Part shown: positions 24,151-33,320 of the stretch, one piece after another
How the letters are laid out: every line of letters begins with the position of its first letter
Numbering within the stretch: position 1 is the first letter of the stretch
Assembly (NCBI RefSeq): GCF_014395225.1
Contig: NZ_CP060723.1
Coordinates: 1,240,001-1,304,000 of the forward strand
Direction of reading: 5' to 3'
Source: Pedobacter roseus
GTDB lineage: Bacteria > Bacteroidota > Bacteroidia > Sphingobacteriales > Sphingobacteriaceae
DNA: 64,000 nt
Program-made: the position numbers and the translations under genes
The notes under the pieces: model-generated
Told to the model about the DNA's origin: nothing
Database searches by the model: none
What the model saw: the letters and a program-made list of their open reading frames with translations, nothing else

Positions 24151-25542
24151 TTAAAATTCGTTGATAAATATGTCGTAATTGCCCAAAGCAGCCGATTTTA
24201 ACAGCAGCGCCTGCCATACATTGGTAAAGGCAATATCCCGATCCGTTTCGGCCCTGTTTAAGGTGAAAAGTGCCTGGGTAAGATCAACCAGCGTGGTTAA
24301 ACCATTTTTGTACAGGGTGTTTTTCTGTAAATAGGCATCTGAGGCTGCTTTTACCTGGATGGGTGCCTCTCTATAGTTCGCCAATGCATTGTTCAATTTG
24401 GATTCTGCAAGGGCCAACTGTGCTTTTAACTGTTGATCAACAAGGTTATATTCTTCTTTTAAACCCTGGCTAATGTATTCTTGTGCACGTACTTGCGGAC
24501 GGTTTTTTAATAAGGTGGATAAATTCCAGGTCATTCCTATGCCAATCAAATAGTTTCCACGCGTGGGATTGATACCATCTGCATAACTGGTAGAATAAGC
24601 ACTTTGATCTAAGGCATAACCTGAGCTAAATCCAGATCCCCGTCCCTGCATTACACCAAAGAAAGTAAAGGTTGGGTAATAAAGTTTTTTGAAATAATTA
24701 ACCTGATGATCGCTTACATCCACCCGGTTTTGGTAAAATTTTAAAAGGGGATGTGAACTTTTAACCACGGTATCCTCGAGCAGATTACCCGGTATACGCG
24801 TAATGGAAGCGGTATCCAAATCGTATGAAGTAGCCGTTAAACCCATTAAAACGCCTAAACGGTTGGCTTGTTCCTGCTCCAGGTCTTTTGCTTTTGTTAA
24901 GGCAATTTTGGCATTCGAAACTTCTGCTTTTGCAAAGGAAGAATCTACCCCTGCAATTAATCCGTTTTTAGCCCTGATAATGGCTGTATTTTGAAAGGTA
25001 ATGGCGCGATCGAGATTTTTCTGTTGCGACCTGGTTAAGCGCTGTGCAGCCAATAAGTTTAAATATGCACCTGAAACGCGGATTTCCTGTTGGAATTTTT
25101 CCTGCTCCAAATCGTTTTTATCCCTTTGGTAAGCCGCATTGGCCACTTTTATCCGGTCTCTGATTCTTCCAAACGTGAAGAAATCCCAGTTTACATTGGC
25201 TAAATACAATCCGCCAAATGCAGCGTTCCAGTTTTGCTTATCTAAGGCCGGACCAGAAGAAGCTGTTCCCAAACCGCCTAAACCATACTGCGGGCCGTTT
25301 TGGCCGTTGATGGTTCCATAATCCTGTTGGGCACTTAAACTGAAGTTTGGCAAATACTCCCTTTTCGCCTGCTGAATGTAAGATTTTGAAGCATCTGCAT
25401 AGTTGTTTTTGGCCTTTATGGTGCCATAATTGGTTAATGCAGTATTAACAGCCTGTTTTAGACTTAGCGTTTGAGCACTTGTACCAATAGATAAACTAAT
25501 AGATAATAATAGTGAAGAATAAAATAAAGATATACGAGGCAT
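24151..25542 (-). CDS. TolC family outer-membrane efflux protein
   Basis: 463 residues from the ATG at 25542 (MPRISLFYSSLLLS). The upstream ATG at 25563 would overlap the predicted promoter, so it is less likely. A signal peptide ends near GTSAQTLSL. Two OEP repeats with long alpha-helical hairpins follow (KQAVNTALTNYGTIKAKNNYADASKSYI and LAESKLNNALANYREAPIQVKAASDAYLQKNTLYKNGL). It forms the outer-membrane channel of the tripartite pump with the next two genes. First gene of the operon. Confidence 0.94.
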   Translation of the reverse strand: MPRISLFYSSLLLSISLSIGTSAQTLSLKQAVNTALTNYGTIKAKNNYADASKSYIQQAKREYLPNFSLSAQQDYGTINGQNGPQYGLGGLGTASSGPALDKQNWNAAFGGLYLANVNWDFFTFGRIRDRIKVANAAYQRDKNDLEQEKFQQEIRVSGAYLNLLAAQRLTRSQQKNLDRAITFQNTAIIRAKNGLIAGVDSSFAKAEVSNAKIALTKAKDLEQEQANRLGVLMGLTATSYDLDTASITRIPGNLLEDTVVKSSHPLLKFYQNRVDVSDHQVNYFKKLYYPTFTFFGVMQGRGSGFSSGYALDQSAYSTSYADGINPTRGNYLIGIGMTWNLSTLLKNRPQVRAQEYISQGLKEEYNLVDQQLKAQLALAESKLNNALANYREAPIQVKAASDAYLQKNTLYKNGLTTLVDLTQALFTLNRAETDRDIAFTNVWQALLLKSAALGNYDIFINEF

Positions 25543-25560
25543 AGTGTATAATTTACACGG

Positions 25561-25589
25561 CAAATGTAAATTATGGCGGCAATATCAAA
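25561..25589 (-). promoter_or_regulatory. Predicted promoter of the TolC-RND-adaptor operon
   Basis: On the minus strand TTTG (25589-25586) is followed after 17 bp by TACATTTG (25568-25561), matching the Bacteroidetes -33/-7 pattern. It places transcription start near 25553, just ahead of the ATG at 25542. Confidence 0.6.
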
Positions 25590-25755
25590 GTATTCCGTTC
25601 AAATCAAAAATTATGCGAATCAAATAATAATCGAAATGTTACTTAATGACCAATGAAAACACCCTTTGAACCAATTTTTAATGATTATTTCTTAACGCAT
25701 TCATTAAAATAAGACAAAAGGATTACAAAGCTAAGCTACTTCATATTAAAAAAAT

Positions 25756-25855
25756 CGTCATTGCGATGAAGCTTTTTCAGCTGACGAAGCAATCTTAGAA
25801 CATTCGCTACAGCGTGCGCATTAAGATTGCTTCGTCGTTCCTCCTCGCAATGACG
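25756..25855. repeat. 100-bp inverted repeat, second family
   Basis: Outer arms CGTCATTGCGA and TCGCAATGACG pair perfectly; inner arms GAAGCAATCTTA and TTAAGATTGCTTC pair as well. The design matches the first repeat family, but the sequence is different (TTGCGA in place of TTTCGA). It lies between the TolC operon promoter and the AHSA1 stop; the rest of this 300-bp gap is AT-rich and otherwise empty. Confidence 0.88.
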
Positions 25856-25865
25856 AGTTTTCTAT

Positions 25866-26285
25866 TTACCCCTCTTCCGTATATTTTTTGAAATTATCCA
25901 AAATAGCCTGCCATCCGCCGCGCTGCATCTCGATAGGGTTGGTAGATTCCGGATCAAAAGTTTCAATTACCCTGGTCTGCTCGCTTAAAGCCTCGAAAAT
26001 GATGCTTACTTTTCTGCCGTCTTCTAAACTGTATTCAATTTTTTTGTTGGTATCAACTGTGGTATAAGTTCCGCCAAAATCAAAGCTCATGCTGCCATCT
26101 TTTGCGGCCATGGTGCTTTTAAATTTACCACCAACTTTTAAATCGTTTTCCGAATAAGGAGTATGCCAATCCGGAGAAGCAAAACTCCATTTTGTAATAT
26201 GATCCGGATTGTTCCAAAATTCCCAAACTTTTTCTACTGGTGCATTTACGGTTGTTTCTACTGTGATTGTTGTGGTGTTTTCCAT
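25866..26285 (-). CDS. SRPBCC/AHSA1 family protein
   Basis: 139 residues from the ATG at 26285 (MENTTTITVETTVNAPVEKVWEFWNNPDHITKW). The longer frame up to 26357 lacks conservation and is rejected. The START/Bet v 1 fold is recognised by APVEKVWEFW, the ITKWSFASPDW loop, VGGKFKSTM and the C-terminal EMQRGGWQAILDNFKKY helix. Members bind hydrophobic ligands or act as stress or polyketide-like proteins; no ligand can be inferred. Isolated gene. Confidence 0.9.
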   Translation of the reverse strand: MENTTTITVETTVNAPVEKVWEFWNNPDHITKWSFASPDWHTPYSENDLKVGGKFKSTMAAKDGSMSFDFGGTYTTVDTNKKIEYSLEDGRKVSIIFEALSEQTRVIETFDPESTNPIEMQRGGWQAILDNFKKYTEEG

Positions 26286-26494
26286 TTTCTTAGTTGTTTT
26301 AAATTGTATGGTAAAGTTATACGAACTTTTACAACCCCGAAAGTGTAAATGCGACAAAAGTGGGGGTGAAATACCACTATTGCTATCTAACTTTTTAATT
26401 AACCACAGCTAAAAGGGATGAACACAGATGGAAATATTCGCATTTATTTTATTGCCAGCACTTTTTAAGCCGAAAGATAAAATGTTTGCTTCTT

Positions 26495-27016
26495 TTAGTG
26501 TACTTCAGTATAAATAAAGGTTACCGTATCTTTTGATGCCAGTCCACTCATATTGCCACCCGTGTAAACTACCTTGTAACTCGATCCTTTTTTCAGGTCG
26601 TAGGCTTTGAGCAGATCAGCATTGGCCACTAAGCTATCACCAGCATTTACTTTCGAATAGCTCGATGCAGGTGGCGGCATTACCCTTTTGGCCATTGCGC
26701 CTTTGTACTGTGCTTCTTCTCCTTTTTCATCAGTAATGCTTAAATAGCTGCTGAGTAAAGGTTCGAAAGGGGTATGCCAGATACAGAAACTTTTAGCGGA
26801 ATCGGTATTATTGTAAACCACAAATCTCAATAATAATGGATCTCCGGGAGCAACGTTGCCGTTTATTTTAATTTTGGCTTCGAGCGAATCGGTTTTATTT
26901 GACGAAGCAGTTTGAGCTGTGCTTTCGCTCTTGCTGCTTGCTGTATTTCTTGTGGCTTCGCTACAGGCTGAAAATAAAACAAGAAGTGCAGGGATAATTA
27001 ATTTGATGTTTTTCAT
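26495..27016 (-). CDS. Putative lipoprotein with a peptidase-associated beta domain
   Basis: 173 residues. The signal LIIPALLVLFSACSEATR has a lipobox with Cys at residue 18, followed by a Ser/Thr-rich linker. Residues 45-170 have a Greek-key-like pattern: LEAKIKINGNVAPGDPLLLRFVVYNNTDSAKSFCIWHTPFEPLLSSYLSI, then GAMAKRVMPPPASSYSKVNAGDSLVANADLLKAYDLKKGSSYKVVY. This resembles the N-terminal domain found before some M35-like peptidyl-Lys metallopeptidases, but no HExxH peptidase follows. Function unknown; probably a surface or periplasmic lipoprotein. Confidence 0.78.
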   Translation of the reverse strand: MKNIKLIIPALLVLFSACSEATRNTASSKSESTAQTASSNKTDSLEAKIKINGNVAPGDPLLLRFVVYNNTDSAKSFCIWHTPFEPLLSSYLSITDEKGEEAQYKGAMAKRVMPPPASSYSKVNAGDSLVANADLLKAYDLKKGSSYKVVYTGGNMSGLASKDTVTFIYTEVH

Positions 27017-27207
27017 GAACTGTTTTTGTTATATAAGCAAATGGAAATTGATATTGTTTGTTAAGAATTGATTTTACTAAAACGTTTTTTTAGTTTCAAA
27101 ACGAAAAACCTCGTCATTTTAACCATGATTGGAAAAATCTGCAGGTGTAATCTAGAATAAGTAGCTAAGAGGGGATACAATCGCCATTCTCATACATCCC
27201 TGTTATA

Positions 27208-27580
27208 AACCTATCGTGTGAACACATTAATATTCTTCTTCCGCTCTTTGCCGCGGGGGCATGGTACTTTGGAGCGCCAAAGTACCCAAAGCGCTTTGCC
27301 AATCCAGCAATGAGCCCTTTGCACAATCCCGTTCACATCAAAAAAACAGCGGCACTTCGTTTTGTGTTCAATATTTCTTTAAATTAAATCATCGTTTATG
27401 AACACAAAACCACTGCGTTTCAGGTTTTTTTAGTGCAATTTTTACTGTTGTGCACCTGTTTTTTTGATTTCCCCGGCTCTTGGGATTGCCAGCGTACTTG
27501 GTTAAAATCCGTACTTTATTAAAGTTGGTTAGCAAAACGCCTAAATTATACTTAAAAAAGATGTATCCACACGATAGGTT
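27208..27580. mobile_element. Putative MITE-like element with 13-bp terminal inverted repeats
   Basis: AACCTATCGTGTG (27208-27220) and CACACGATAGGTT (27568-27580) are perfect inverted copies 373 bp apart, and similarity continues weakly outward. Inside are a hairpin GGTACTTTGG/CCAAAGTACC near 27256-27282 and a second pair TTTTGTGTTCA/TGAACACAAAA near 27360-27407. No open frame of interest lies within. It sits in the 600-bp gap between the lipoprotein and SGNH genes; the rest of the gap is AT-rich. Mobility is inferred from structure only. Confidence 0.55.
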
Positions 27581-27617
27581 ACAAATGGGGACGATATAAA
27601 GAAATCCAGATCAATAA

Positions 27618-28811
27618 TTAATTACTGTTTACCAGAAAATAAGCGATACGGCAGGTATATCCTGTAGATTTTGGATGGTGATATTCGCTGGTGCGTACGC
27701 TCAGTTTGTGTTCGCCTCCACTCAATTGGTCGCCCAATAACAAATACCAGGGTAAATGCAGGCTCGCACTCCATTGGGTATACAGATCGATTGTTTTTTC
27801 TTCACCACCATCAATCCGGTAATGCAGCATACCAGCATCAGGACCTGATAAAATGGCAATACCCACAGCATTGCCCTTAAAAACTAAGTCGAAGCCACTG
27901 TTTCGCGTACTGCTTTCCAATACAGGTATATTTACAAAACCAAGTCTGGCCTCTAAACCATCGCTTGGTTTCCAGTTTTTGTTGATGCTAAAAGTATTGA
28001 GATTTTCTGCTGCGTTAACATTTATATATTGACCTTTGGAGTAGGCAAATTTGTCGATGATTTTAGGCAGGCCAGCATTTGCCTTTCTATTGGTATTTTT
28101 CTGATTTTCTTCCAGATAAGTTTTAATCGTATTAAAATAAAGCTGCTGACCAAAAGGTGCCGGATGGAGATCTTTAAAATCGGTAGCCCAGGTAAATTCT
28201 TTATTGGCAATACGTTTATCCACCTCTAAAGCCAGATTAATAAATGGCAAATGATAATATTCGGCTAAATCGCTGTGTACTTTTACCTCAACCGGCATTT
28301 TACCATTGTCGAAATCGTTGATTTTATCTTCATCGGCAAAAGCCATCAATACGATATTGGTTTTCGGGTTTTTGCTTAAAGTATGCCTGATAATACCTTC
28401 CAAAGCCCGGCGTTGTGTTTGTTCGGCGGTTTTGTTTACATGATCATTAACGGCCGATTCTACAAATAATAAATCTATTTTGCCGCTGTCGAGCACATCG
28501 CGCTGCACACGGAAAGCATGTGGTAAACTGCCCAATGAAGGAATGCCAGCATTGATAAACTTAAATTTGGTTTGCGGATAGGTTTTAGTTAAATAATTGC
28601 ACACTAATCTACGCCAGCCTTCCATATTAGTAATCGATCCACCTAAAAAGGCAACCGTTAAAGGCTCGCTTTTTTCAAGTTTTTCGGCAAAGGAGGTACT
28701 GTAACCATTAAAAGTGATAAATGAGGCAGATTGAAGTTTGTTTTGGGCAAAACTTTTAGAAATTAGTGCTGTTACCAGTAGTGTGAAGCACAGAAAAGAG
28801 GTTAGTTTCAT
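27618..28811 (-). CDS. Secreted SGNH/GDSL hydrolase
   Basis: 397 residues with signal peptide (LTSFLCFTLLVTALISKSFAQN). SGNH blocks are clear: block I AFLGGSITNMEGW (catalytic Ser near 58), block II NAGIPSLGS (Gly), block III VESAVNDH (Asn), block V DLHPAPFGQ (Asp/His). A C-terminal beta-sandwich domain of about 140 residues may bind carbohydrate. The family includes polysaccharide and acyl-ester esterases; substrate unknown. A TACATTTG on the minus strand at 28835-28828 may be its -7 element. Confidence 0.9.
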   Translation of the reverse strand: MKLTSFLCFTLLVTALISKSFAQNKLQSASFITFNGYSTSFAEKLEKSEPLTVAFLGGSITNMEGWRRLVCNYLTKTYPQTKFKFINAGIPSLGSLPHAFRVQRDVLDSGKIDLLFVESAVNDHVNKTAEQTQRRALEGIIRHTLSKNPKTNIVLMAFADEDKINDFDNGKMPVEVKVHSDLAEYYHLPFINLALEVDKRIANKEFTWATDFKDLHPAPFGQQLYFNTIKTYLEENQKNTNRKANAGLPKIIDKFAYSKGQYINVNAAENLNTFSINKNWKPSDGLEARLGFVNIPVLESSTRNSGFDLVFKGNAVGIAILSGPDAGMLHYRIDGGEEKTIDLYTQWSASLHLPWYLLLGDQLSGGEHKLSVRTSEYHHPKSTGYTCRIAYFLVNSN

Positions 28812-29416
28812 GGTAATTCGTGTAGCTCAAATGTAATAAAACAAATCGTCATTTCGAGCGGAGTGCAACGTAGTCGAGAAATCTAATCGAGTATAAAACT
28901 ACCCACTTCACCATACAATTTGTCATCCTGAGGAGTAATTTATTGTATAAAAAACGATATGAGTGATGTATAATTGATTTCTTTTGCCATACAGCACGGT
29001 CTTGCCTCGGCTCGCCGCCGCCGAATGGCTCTTTCTTTTTGGCATAAAAAAGAAAGAAAAAATGCCGGCTGAAAATTTTTCTTTTGAAGCCAGTTGTACG
29101 GCTAGAACAGTGCAGCCCGAAAAATTTGTTAGGCCGGATTTAAGTAGAACGGGGATACCGTGCTATGGCCTAGCTGGACGGAAATGCGAAAGCGGTTAAA
29201 GTTTTTATTAATAGTATTTGTGATATAACGTCAATGGTAGCGGAGTCGAAGGGACATTAGAGGTATTAAAAGATTATTAGAGCAGTCTAGTGCTGTAATC
29301 AAAATAAATAATTGATCGTTACAGCTTCAAATAAAAAACTTCAAGGCATTAAAATCATTATTTTTTCATCCGTTTGATTACCTTAAACGTATGTAGGGAT
29401 AAATCCTTAAATAAAA
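28812..29416. repeat. Intergenic region with broken repeats
   Basis: 28847-28884 is one end of a TTTCGA-family unit (CGTCATTTCGAGCG ... GTCGAGAAATCT) without its partner arm. Around 28985-29215 is a GC-richer tract with a CTTTCTTTTTGGC / AAAAGAAAGAAAAAATGCC fold-back. An open frame of 71 codons there (28984-29199) looks like translated repeat, not a gene. The last 180 bp before 29417 are AT-rich leader of the peroxiredoxin gene. Confidence 0.6.
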
Positions 29417-29962
29417 ATGATGAAAACAAATATCGTAGCAGCTACGGTAGTTCTTCTAGGTCTAATAGGCTTAGGAACTGATGCGCAGGAATCGAAACCT
29501 AAAGGTAAAAACCCACAGCTGGAAGTTGGAAACAAAATCCCCGATTTTACCCTTAAAGATGATAGCGGAAAAGATTTTAAAGTGAGTAACTACATCGGAA
29601 AGAAAAAGCTGGTGATCTATTTTTATCCAAAAGATGAAAGCAGTGTTTGTACTAAAGAGGCCTGTGCATTTAGAGATAGTTACGAGGAGTTTAAATCAAC
29701 GGATGCGATGATTATCGGTATAAATTCTGGCACTGTGCAAAGCCATGCCGACTTTAAGAAACACCATAATCTGCCGTTTACACTGTTGAGCGATCCGGAT
29801 AATAAGGTTTTAAAGATGTTTGGCGTTAAAGACGTGATGTTTTTAACCGGAAGAGAAACTTTTTTGGTAGATCTGGATGGTAAAGTGGTGTTTAAATTTA
29901 AAGGAATGTTAAAAGGGGATGAGCATGCCAGCAGCGTTTTGGCTTTCCTGAAAAAGAAGTAA
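29417..29962 (+). CDS. Secreted peroxiredoxin (BCP/PrxQ type)
   Basis: 181 residues with an N-terminal signal (TNIVAATVVLLGLIGLGTDAQES). The AhpC/TSA fold is recognised by GNKIPDFTLKDDSGKDF, KKLVIYFYPKDESSVCTKEACAFRD (peroxidatic Cys and a resolving Cys five residues later, as in BCP), and the ITGRETFLVD region near the end. It should reduce peroxides in the periplasm using a thiol donor. It is monocistronic: a strong hairpin terminator follows. The signal peptide is the unusual point, because most BCPs are cytosolic. Confidence 0.93.
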   Translation: MMKTNIVAATVVLLGLIGLGTDAQESKPKGKNPQLEVGNKIPDFTLKDDSGKDFKVSNYIGKKKLVIYFYPKDESSVCTKEACAFRDSYEEFKSTDAMIIGINSGTVQSHADFKKHHNLPFTLLSDPDNKVLKMFGVKDVMFLTGRETFLVDLDGKVVFKFKGMLKGDEHASSVLAFLKKK

Positions 29963-29980
29963 TTGTCTCAATTAATTTGA

Positions 29981-30008
29981 AGCCCGTCATTTTGGCGGGC
30001 TTTTCTTT
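29981..30008 (+). terminator. Rho-independent terminator after peroxiredoxin
   Basis: Stem AGCCCG / CGGGCT with loop TCATTTTGG, followed by TTTTCTTTT, 19 bp after the stop codon. Confidence 0.85.
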
Positions 30009-30029
30009 TCCCCGAATTTTTTAATCATA

Positions 30030-30545
30030 AATGGGAGGGCAATTTGGCAAGACTGTAAGAAGATTTTGGGCTGGGCATTTAAGCATTAATGAAAGTTTAG
30101 GGTTTGTGCAGTTACCTCTGTTTAATAAACCCGGTAGTAGCGGTTCCGATTCTTCATCGGAATTAGCGAATAACGGGACTGCTGGTTCCGAAGAGCTGCT
30201 GAACGATCGTTTTCAAAAAAAAATAGTTATTAATCTGTGGTAAGTTTTTCCTTGTATGGAGAGCAATTTGTTACTGCTATTATTGTTTCTCCCCGCTTTC
30301 CGTTTTGCTTCGCGCCTACTCCATCCGATAGCTATCGGATCGGGTCTGGGTGGCCCAGCCTGTATGCAGATTATAGGCGGGGCGTTTAAGCATGAGTGAG
30401 ATATTTTTTTAGCGAATTATCTGTTTATGCAGCAACCATTGTTCAATAAACCCGGTAGTAGCGGTTCCGATTCTTCATCGGAATTAGCGAATAACGGGAT
30501 TACAGTTACCGAACTACTACTAAACACTCATTTCCAAAAAATAGA
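30030..30545. repeat. Duplicated intergenic element with 55-bp perfect direct repeat
   Basis: A 55-bp block is identical at 30124-30178 and 30445-30499. It contains the hairpin TTCCGAT-TCTTC-ATCGGAA and AATAACGGGA at its end. Flanks are also related (GGCTGGGCATTTAAGCATTAATGA near 30070; GGCGGGGCGTTTAAGCATGAGTGA near 30376), so about 200 bp was duplicated and has diverged. A palindrome CCGATAGCTATCGG lies between, at 30325-30338. The region separates convergent genes and holds no credible gene. Confidence 0.82.
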
Positions 30546-30557
30546 AAGAATATGAAA

Positions 30558-31649
30558 TTAGCTCGTTGCCAATTTTTTCTTTCTCCTAAACCTTTTCATC
30601 TGTCCCATGTGTTCTGTGGGTATATTATCGCCCAGCAATTTACCCCAGGGTTTAAGGCCATCTATCCGGTCGAAAATGATTTTCAATACGGCTATGAAAG
30701 GAATAGAAAGGAACATGCCCGGTACACCCCAAAGTGCAGCACCCATTAATACAATTACGATAGAAATTAAGGCATTAATCTGCACCTTGCTCGAAACAAT
30801 ACGCGGTACTAAGATATTGTTATCAATAAACTGAATTAAAGCGTAAGCTGCTATAATTAATAATTGAGTGGTAAAACCATCTTTGGTTAGGGTGGCCATT
30901 AATACCGGCAATGCAATGGCAATAATACCACCAATGTAGGGAAGCAGGTTTAATATCGCTCCGATAACACCAATTAGAATGGCATTTTGTACGCCGAGGA
31001 TTAATAAGGCAGCAGAGTTCATTACCGCTACAATTGAAGTTTCGATCAATAAGCCGATAATATAACTTTGAATAGCTGCTTTGGTTTCGCCCAGAATTTC
31101 GGCAACTTTCTGTTTGTTTTCCTCTGAAAATACTTCGTAAATGAAATTTAAGATCAGTGTTTTATATAATAAAATTAAAAAAGTATAAACCGGAATCAGG
31201 AAAACCACACTTAAAACCCCCATTAAGCCACTAAGCGTTTGGCCGATCAATGCTTTACTGCCATTTGCTGCATCGTTAACCATTTGCATCTGCTTTTGTG
31301 TAGAAATACCGAAGGTATCTTGTAGCCAGCTTCTGATCTGCTCAAGCAATTGCGATAATTTCTGCTTAATGCTATCCAGGTCGTCAAAAAAGTGGGCAAC
31401 CTGTGAAGATAAAAAATAAAGTATCGCCACCACAACCAATAAACCAATGAGCATAGAAAGAATAATACTGAGTATTTTAGGCATCTTTCTTTCGAAACGG
31501 TTGGTAAGCGGATTTAGCAGGATGGCAATTAAGGCAGCAAAAGCTAAAGGTACCAGGATGTCTCTCAATACGCTCATCATAAATACTGTAATTACCAATC
31601 CTAAAAGGATTACAGGCGCCTTGATGTAAAATGGGTAGGTTTTATTCAT
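30558..31649 (-). CDS. AI-2E family transporter
   Basis: 363 residues from the ATG at 31649 (MNKTYPFYIKAPVILLG); starts at 31664 and 31679 are also possible in frame. About eight membrane segments with the family features: LVPLAFAALIAILLNPL, a central periplasmic helical stretch (FFDDLDSIKQKLSQLLEQIRSWLQ), GAILNLLPYIGGIIAIALPVL and ALIQFIDNNILVPRIVSSKVQINALI. The family (PerM/TqsA) exports autoinducer-2 in E. coli, while other members act as Na+/H+ antiporters, so the substrate stays open. Monocistronic. Confidence 0.92.
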   Translation of the reverse strand: MNKTYPFYIKAPVILLGLVITVFMMSVLRDILVPLAFAALIAILLNPLTNRFERKMPKILSIILSMLIGLLVVVAILYFLSSQVAHFFDDLDSIKQKLSQLLEQIRSWLQDTFGISTQKQMQMVNDAANGSKALIGQTLSGLMGVLSVVFLIPVYTFLILLYKTLILNFIYEVFSEENKQKVAEILGETKAAIQSYIIGLLIETSIVAVMNSAALLILGVQNAILIGVIGAILNLLPYIGGIIAIALPVLMATLTKDGFTTQLLIIAAYALIQFIDNNILVPRIVSSKVQINALISIVIVLMGAALWGVPGMFLSIPFIAVLKIIFDRIDGLKPWGKLLGDNIPTEHMGQMKRFRRKKKLATS

Positions 31650-31834
31650 GTTTTCTAGGTTCATTCGTTCAACAACCATAATGTAACAAAATTGTTTTAA
31701 AGTTTTAACATCTTTTAAGAGCCCTTGTTAAGGGCTGTATGATGTTTTTTACTTTACTCCATTGAAATGGCAAAAAATGAAGAGTTATTTTATAAATTTA
31801 GCATCATATTGCCACACTACATTTTAATTTACCA

Positions 31835-32653
31835 ATGATCAACCGCTTATTAATCACCATTTGTTTATTTTTATTTACAAGGATCGTCTACGCTGCCGAA
31901 GTAGATACTGCTTTGACCTATAGTAAAACTATGAAAAAGAATATTAAAGCGGTGGTAATTAAACCCGATGGTTACAAAACAGGGAAATCTTTCCCGGTAC
32001 TTTACCTGCTTCATGGTGCCGGCGGAAGTTATGCCGAATGGGTTAATAAAGTGCCGGCAATCAAAAATCTGGCAGATCAGTACCAGTTTATCATTGTATG
32101 TCCTGATGGGAATGTAACCAGCTGGTATTTTGATAGTCCTGTAGATCCTGAATGGAAGTACGAAACTTATGTTGCCAAAGAACTGGTGACCTATATCGAT
32201 GAGCATTATAAAACCATTGCAGAGAAAAGGGGAAGGGCTATAACGGGTTTAAGCATGGGCGGACATGGGGCGCTTTATTTAGCTTTTAAACATCAGGATG
32301 TTTATGGGGCTGCAGGCAGTATGAGTGGTGGGGTTGATATTAAGCCTTTTCCGAATGGATGGAACATCCCGAAAAGATTAGGGCCGGAGGATGAATTTCC
32401 TGAGCGCTGGAAACAGCACAGTGTAATTGATCTGATATACCTGATTAAACCTAAATCGCTGGCGATTACCATTGATTGTGGCACAGAAGACTTTTTCTAT
32501 AAAGTTAATCTGCGTTTGCATGATGAGTTGTTGTACAATAATATTCCTCACGATTTTACGACAAGACCCGGCGTACACAATTGGGAATATTGGGCGAACT
32601 CGATCAAATTTCAGAGTGTATTTATGAATAATTTCTTTGGACAAAAACCTTAA
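31835..32653 (+). CDS. Secreted esterase (esterase D / tributyrin esterase-like)
   Basis: 272 residues with a signal peptide (RLLITICLFLFTRIVYAAE). Alpha/beta-hydrolase motifs: oxyanion HGAGGSYAEW, nucleophile elbow GLSMGGHG (Ser near 139), acidic residue in TIDCGTEDFF and the His in GVHNWEYWA. Related proteins include feruloyl esterases, acetylxylan esterases and S-formylglutathione hydrolase-like enzymes; with the signal peptide a periplasmic carbohydrate or lipid esterase is likely. Its end overlaps the convergent receiver gene by 4 bp. Confidence 0.9.
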   Translation: MINRLLITICLFLFTRIVYAAEVDTALTYSKTMKKNIKAVVIKPDGYKTGKSFPVLYLLHGAGGSYAEWVNKVPAIKNLADQYQFIIVCPDGNVTSWYFDSPVDPEWKYETYVAKELVTYIDEHYKTIAEKRGRAITGLSMGGHGALYLAFKHQDVYGAAGSMSGGVDIKPFPNGWNIPKRLGPEDEFPERWKQHSVIDLIYLIKPKSLAITIDCGTEDFFYKVNLRLHDELLYNNIPHDFTTRPGVHNWEYWANSIKFQSVFMNNFFGQKP

Positions 32654-33012
32654 GCTATCAATTGGGCGCCAACTTTATTGATCAGGTTGTTGATATCGAA
32701 TGGTTTGGCAATAAAATCGTTTGGATGACAAATGTGGTTATTCATGTCGCCAAGGCTATGACTTGCTGAGATCATGATTACGGGAATATGATCGGTTAGT
32801 TTATTTTTCTTGAGCAGGTTACAAAGGTCGCGGCCATCTAAAACGCCCAACATAACATCCAGTAAAATTAAATCAGGGTTAAAATCTGTTATTCTTTGAT
32901 TAAGCATACTTGCATCCCATAATCCATTTACCTCGTAACCTTCAGTACTTAAAATCAATTCTATTACTTCTAATATATCCCTGTTATCATCAACCACCAA
33001 TATCTTTTTCAT
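32650..33012 (-). CDS. Single-domain response regulator
   Basis: 120 residues, receiver domain only: KILVVDDNRDILEVI, phospho-acceptor LILLDVMLGVLDG (Asp near 53), switch VIMISAS and the Lys in FIAKPFD. There is no output domain, so it acts through protein contacts as in CheY or Spo0F-like relays. No kinase gene is adjacent. Convergent with the esterase gene, overlapping it by 4 bp. Confidence 0.93.
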   Translation of the reverse strand: MKKILVVDDNRDILEVIELILSTEGYEVNGLWDASMLNQRITDFNPDLILLDVMLGVLDGRDLCNLLKKNKLTDHIPVIMISASHSLGDMNNHICHPNDFIAKPFDINNLINKVGAQLIA

Positions 33013-33320
33013 TTCCTTATCCTGTAATTTAGATTAACATATTGTAAATAAATACGTTCTGTATAAAGAACAATAGCTTTTGATAAAAGTTTCAATCTTT
33101 TAACAATCCTTTACAACCAGCTGATTCAGATGATTACATGTTGTTATTTTACTTTTATGGGGCTCTTGTCGTTTCAATTATACGCTGTGAATTGAAATTA
33201 ATACAGCATTTGGGTCAAAAAATTAACTTTTAGATTACATGAAAAATAAAGAGTTACCATATTTTTGACCGTTCTCGAAATGTTATTCATAAAACAGGAA
33301 ACGAAGATTTAAAACCAAAA
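33013..33320. other. Intergenic region, no gene seen
   Basis: 308 bp of AT-rich DNA between divergent genes. A TATTTTTG at 33260-33267 fits a -7 element for the gene at 33321, but no good -33 is seen. I see no RNA gene or repeat. Confidence 0.4.

Noticed and set aside
27618..28811. SGNH hydrolase as part of the sialic-acid locus
   Set aside because: It is 6 kb away, on the other strand, and separated by unrelated genes.
28984..29199. 71-codon open frame as a gene
   Set aside because: It is made of repeat-like, GC-richer DNA with a fold-back, without a domain or promoter.
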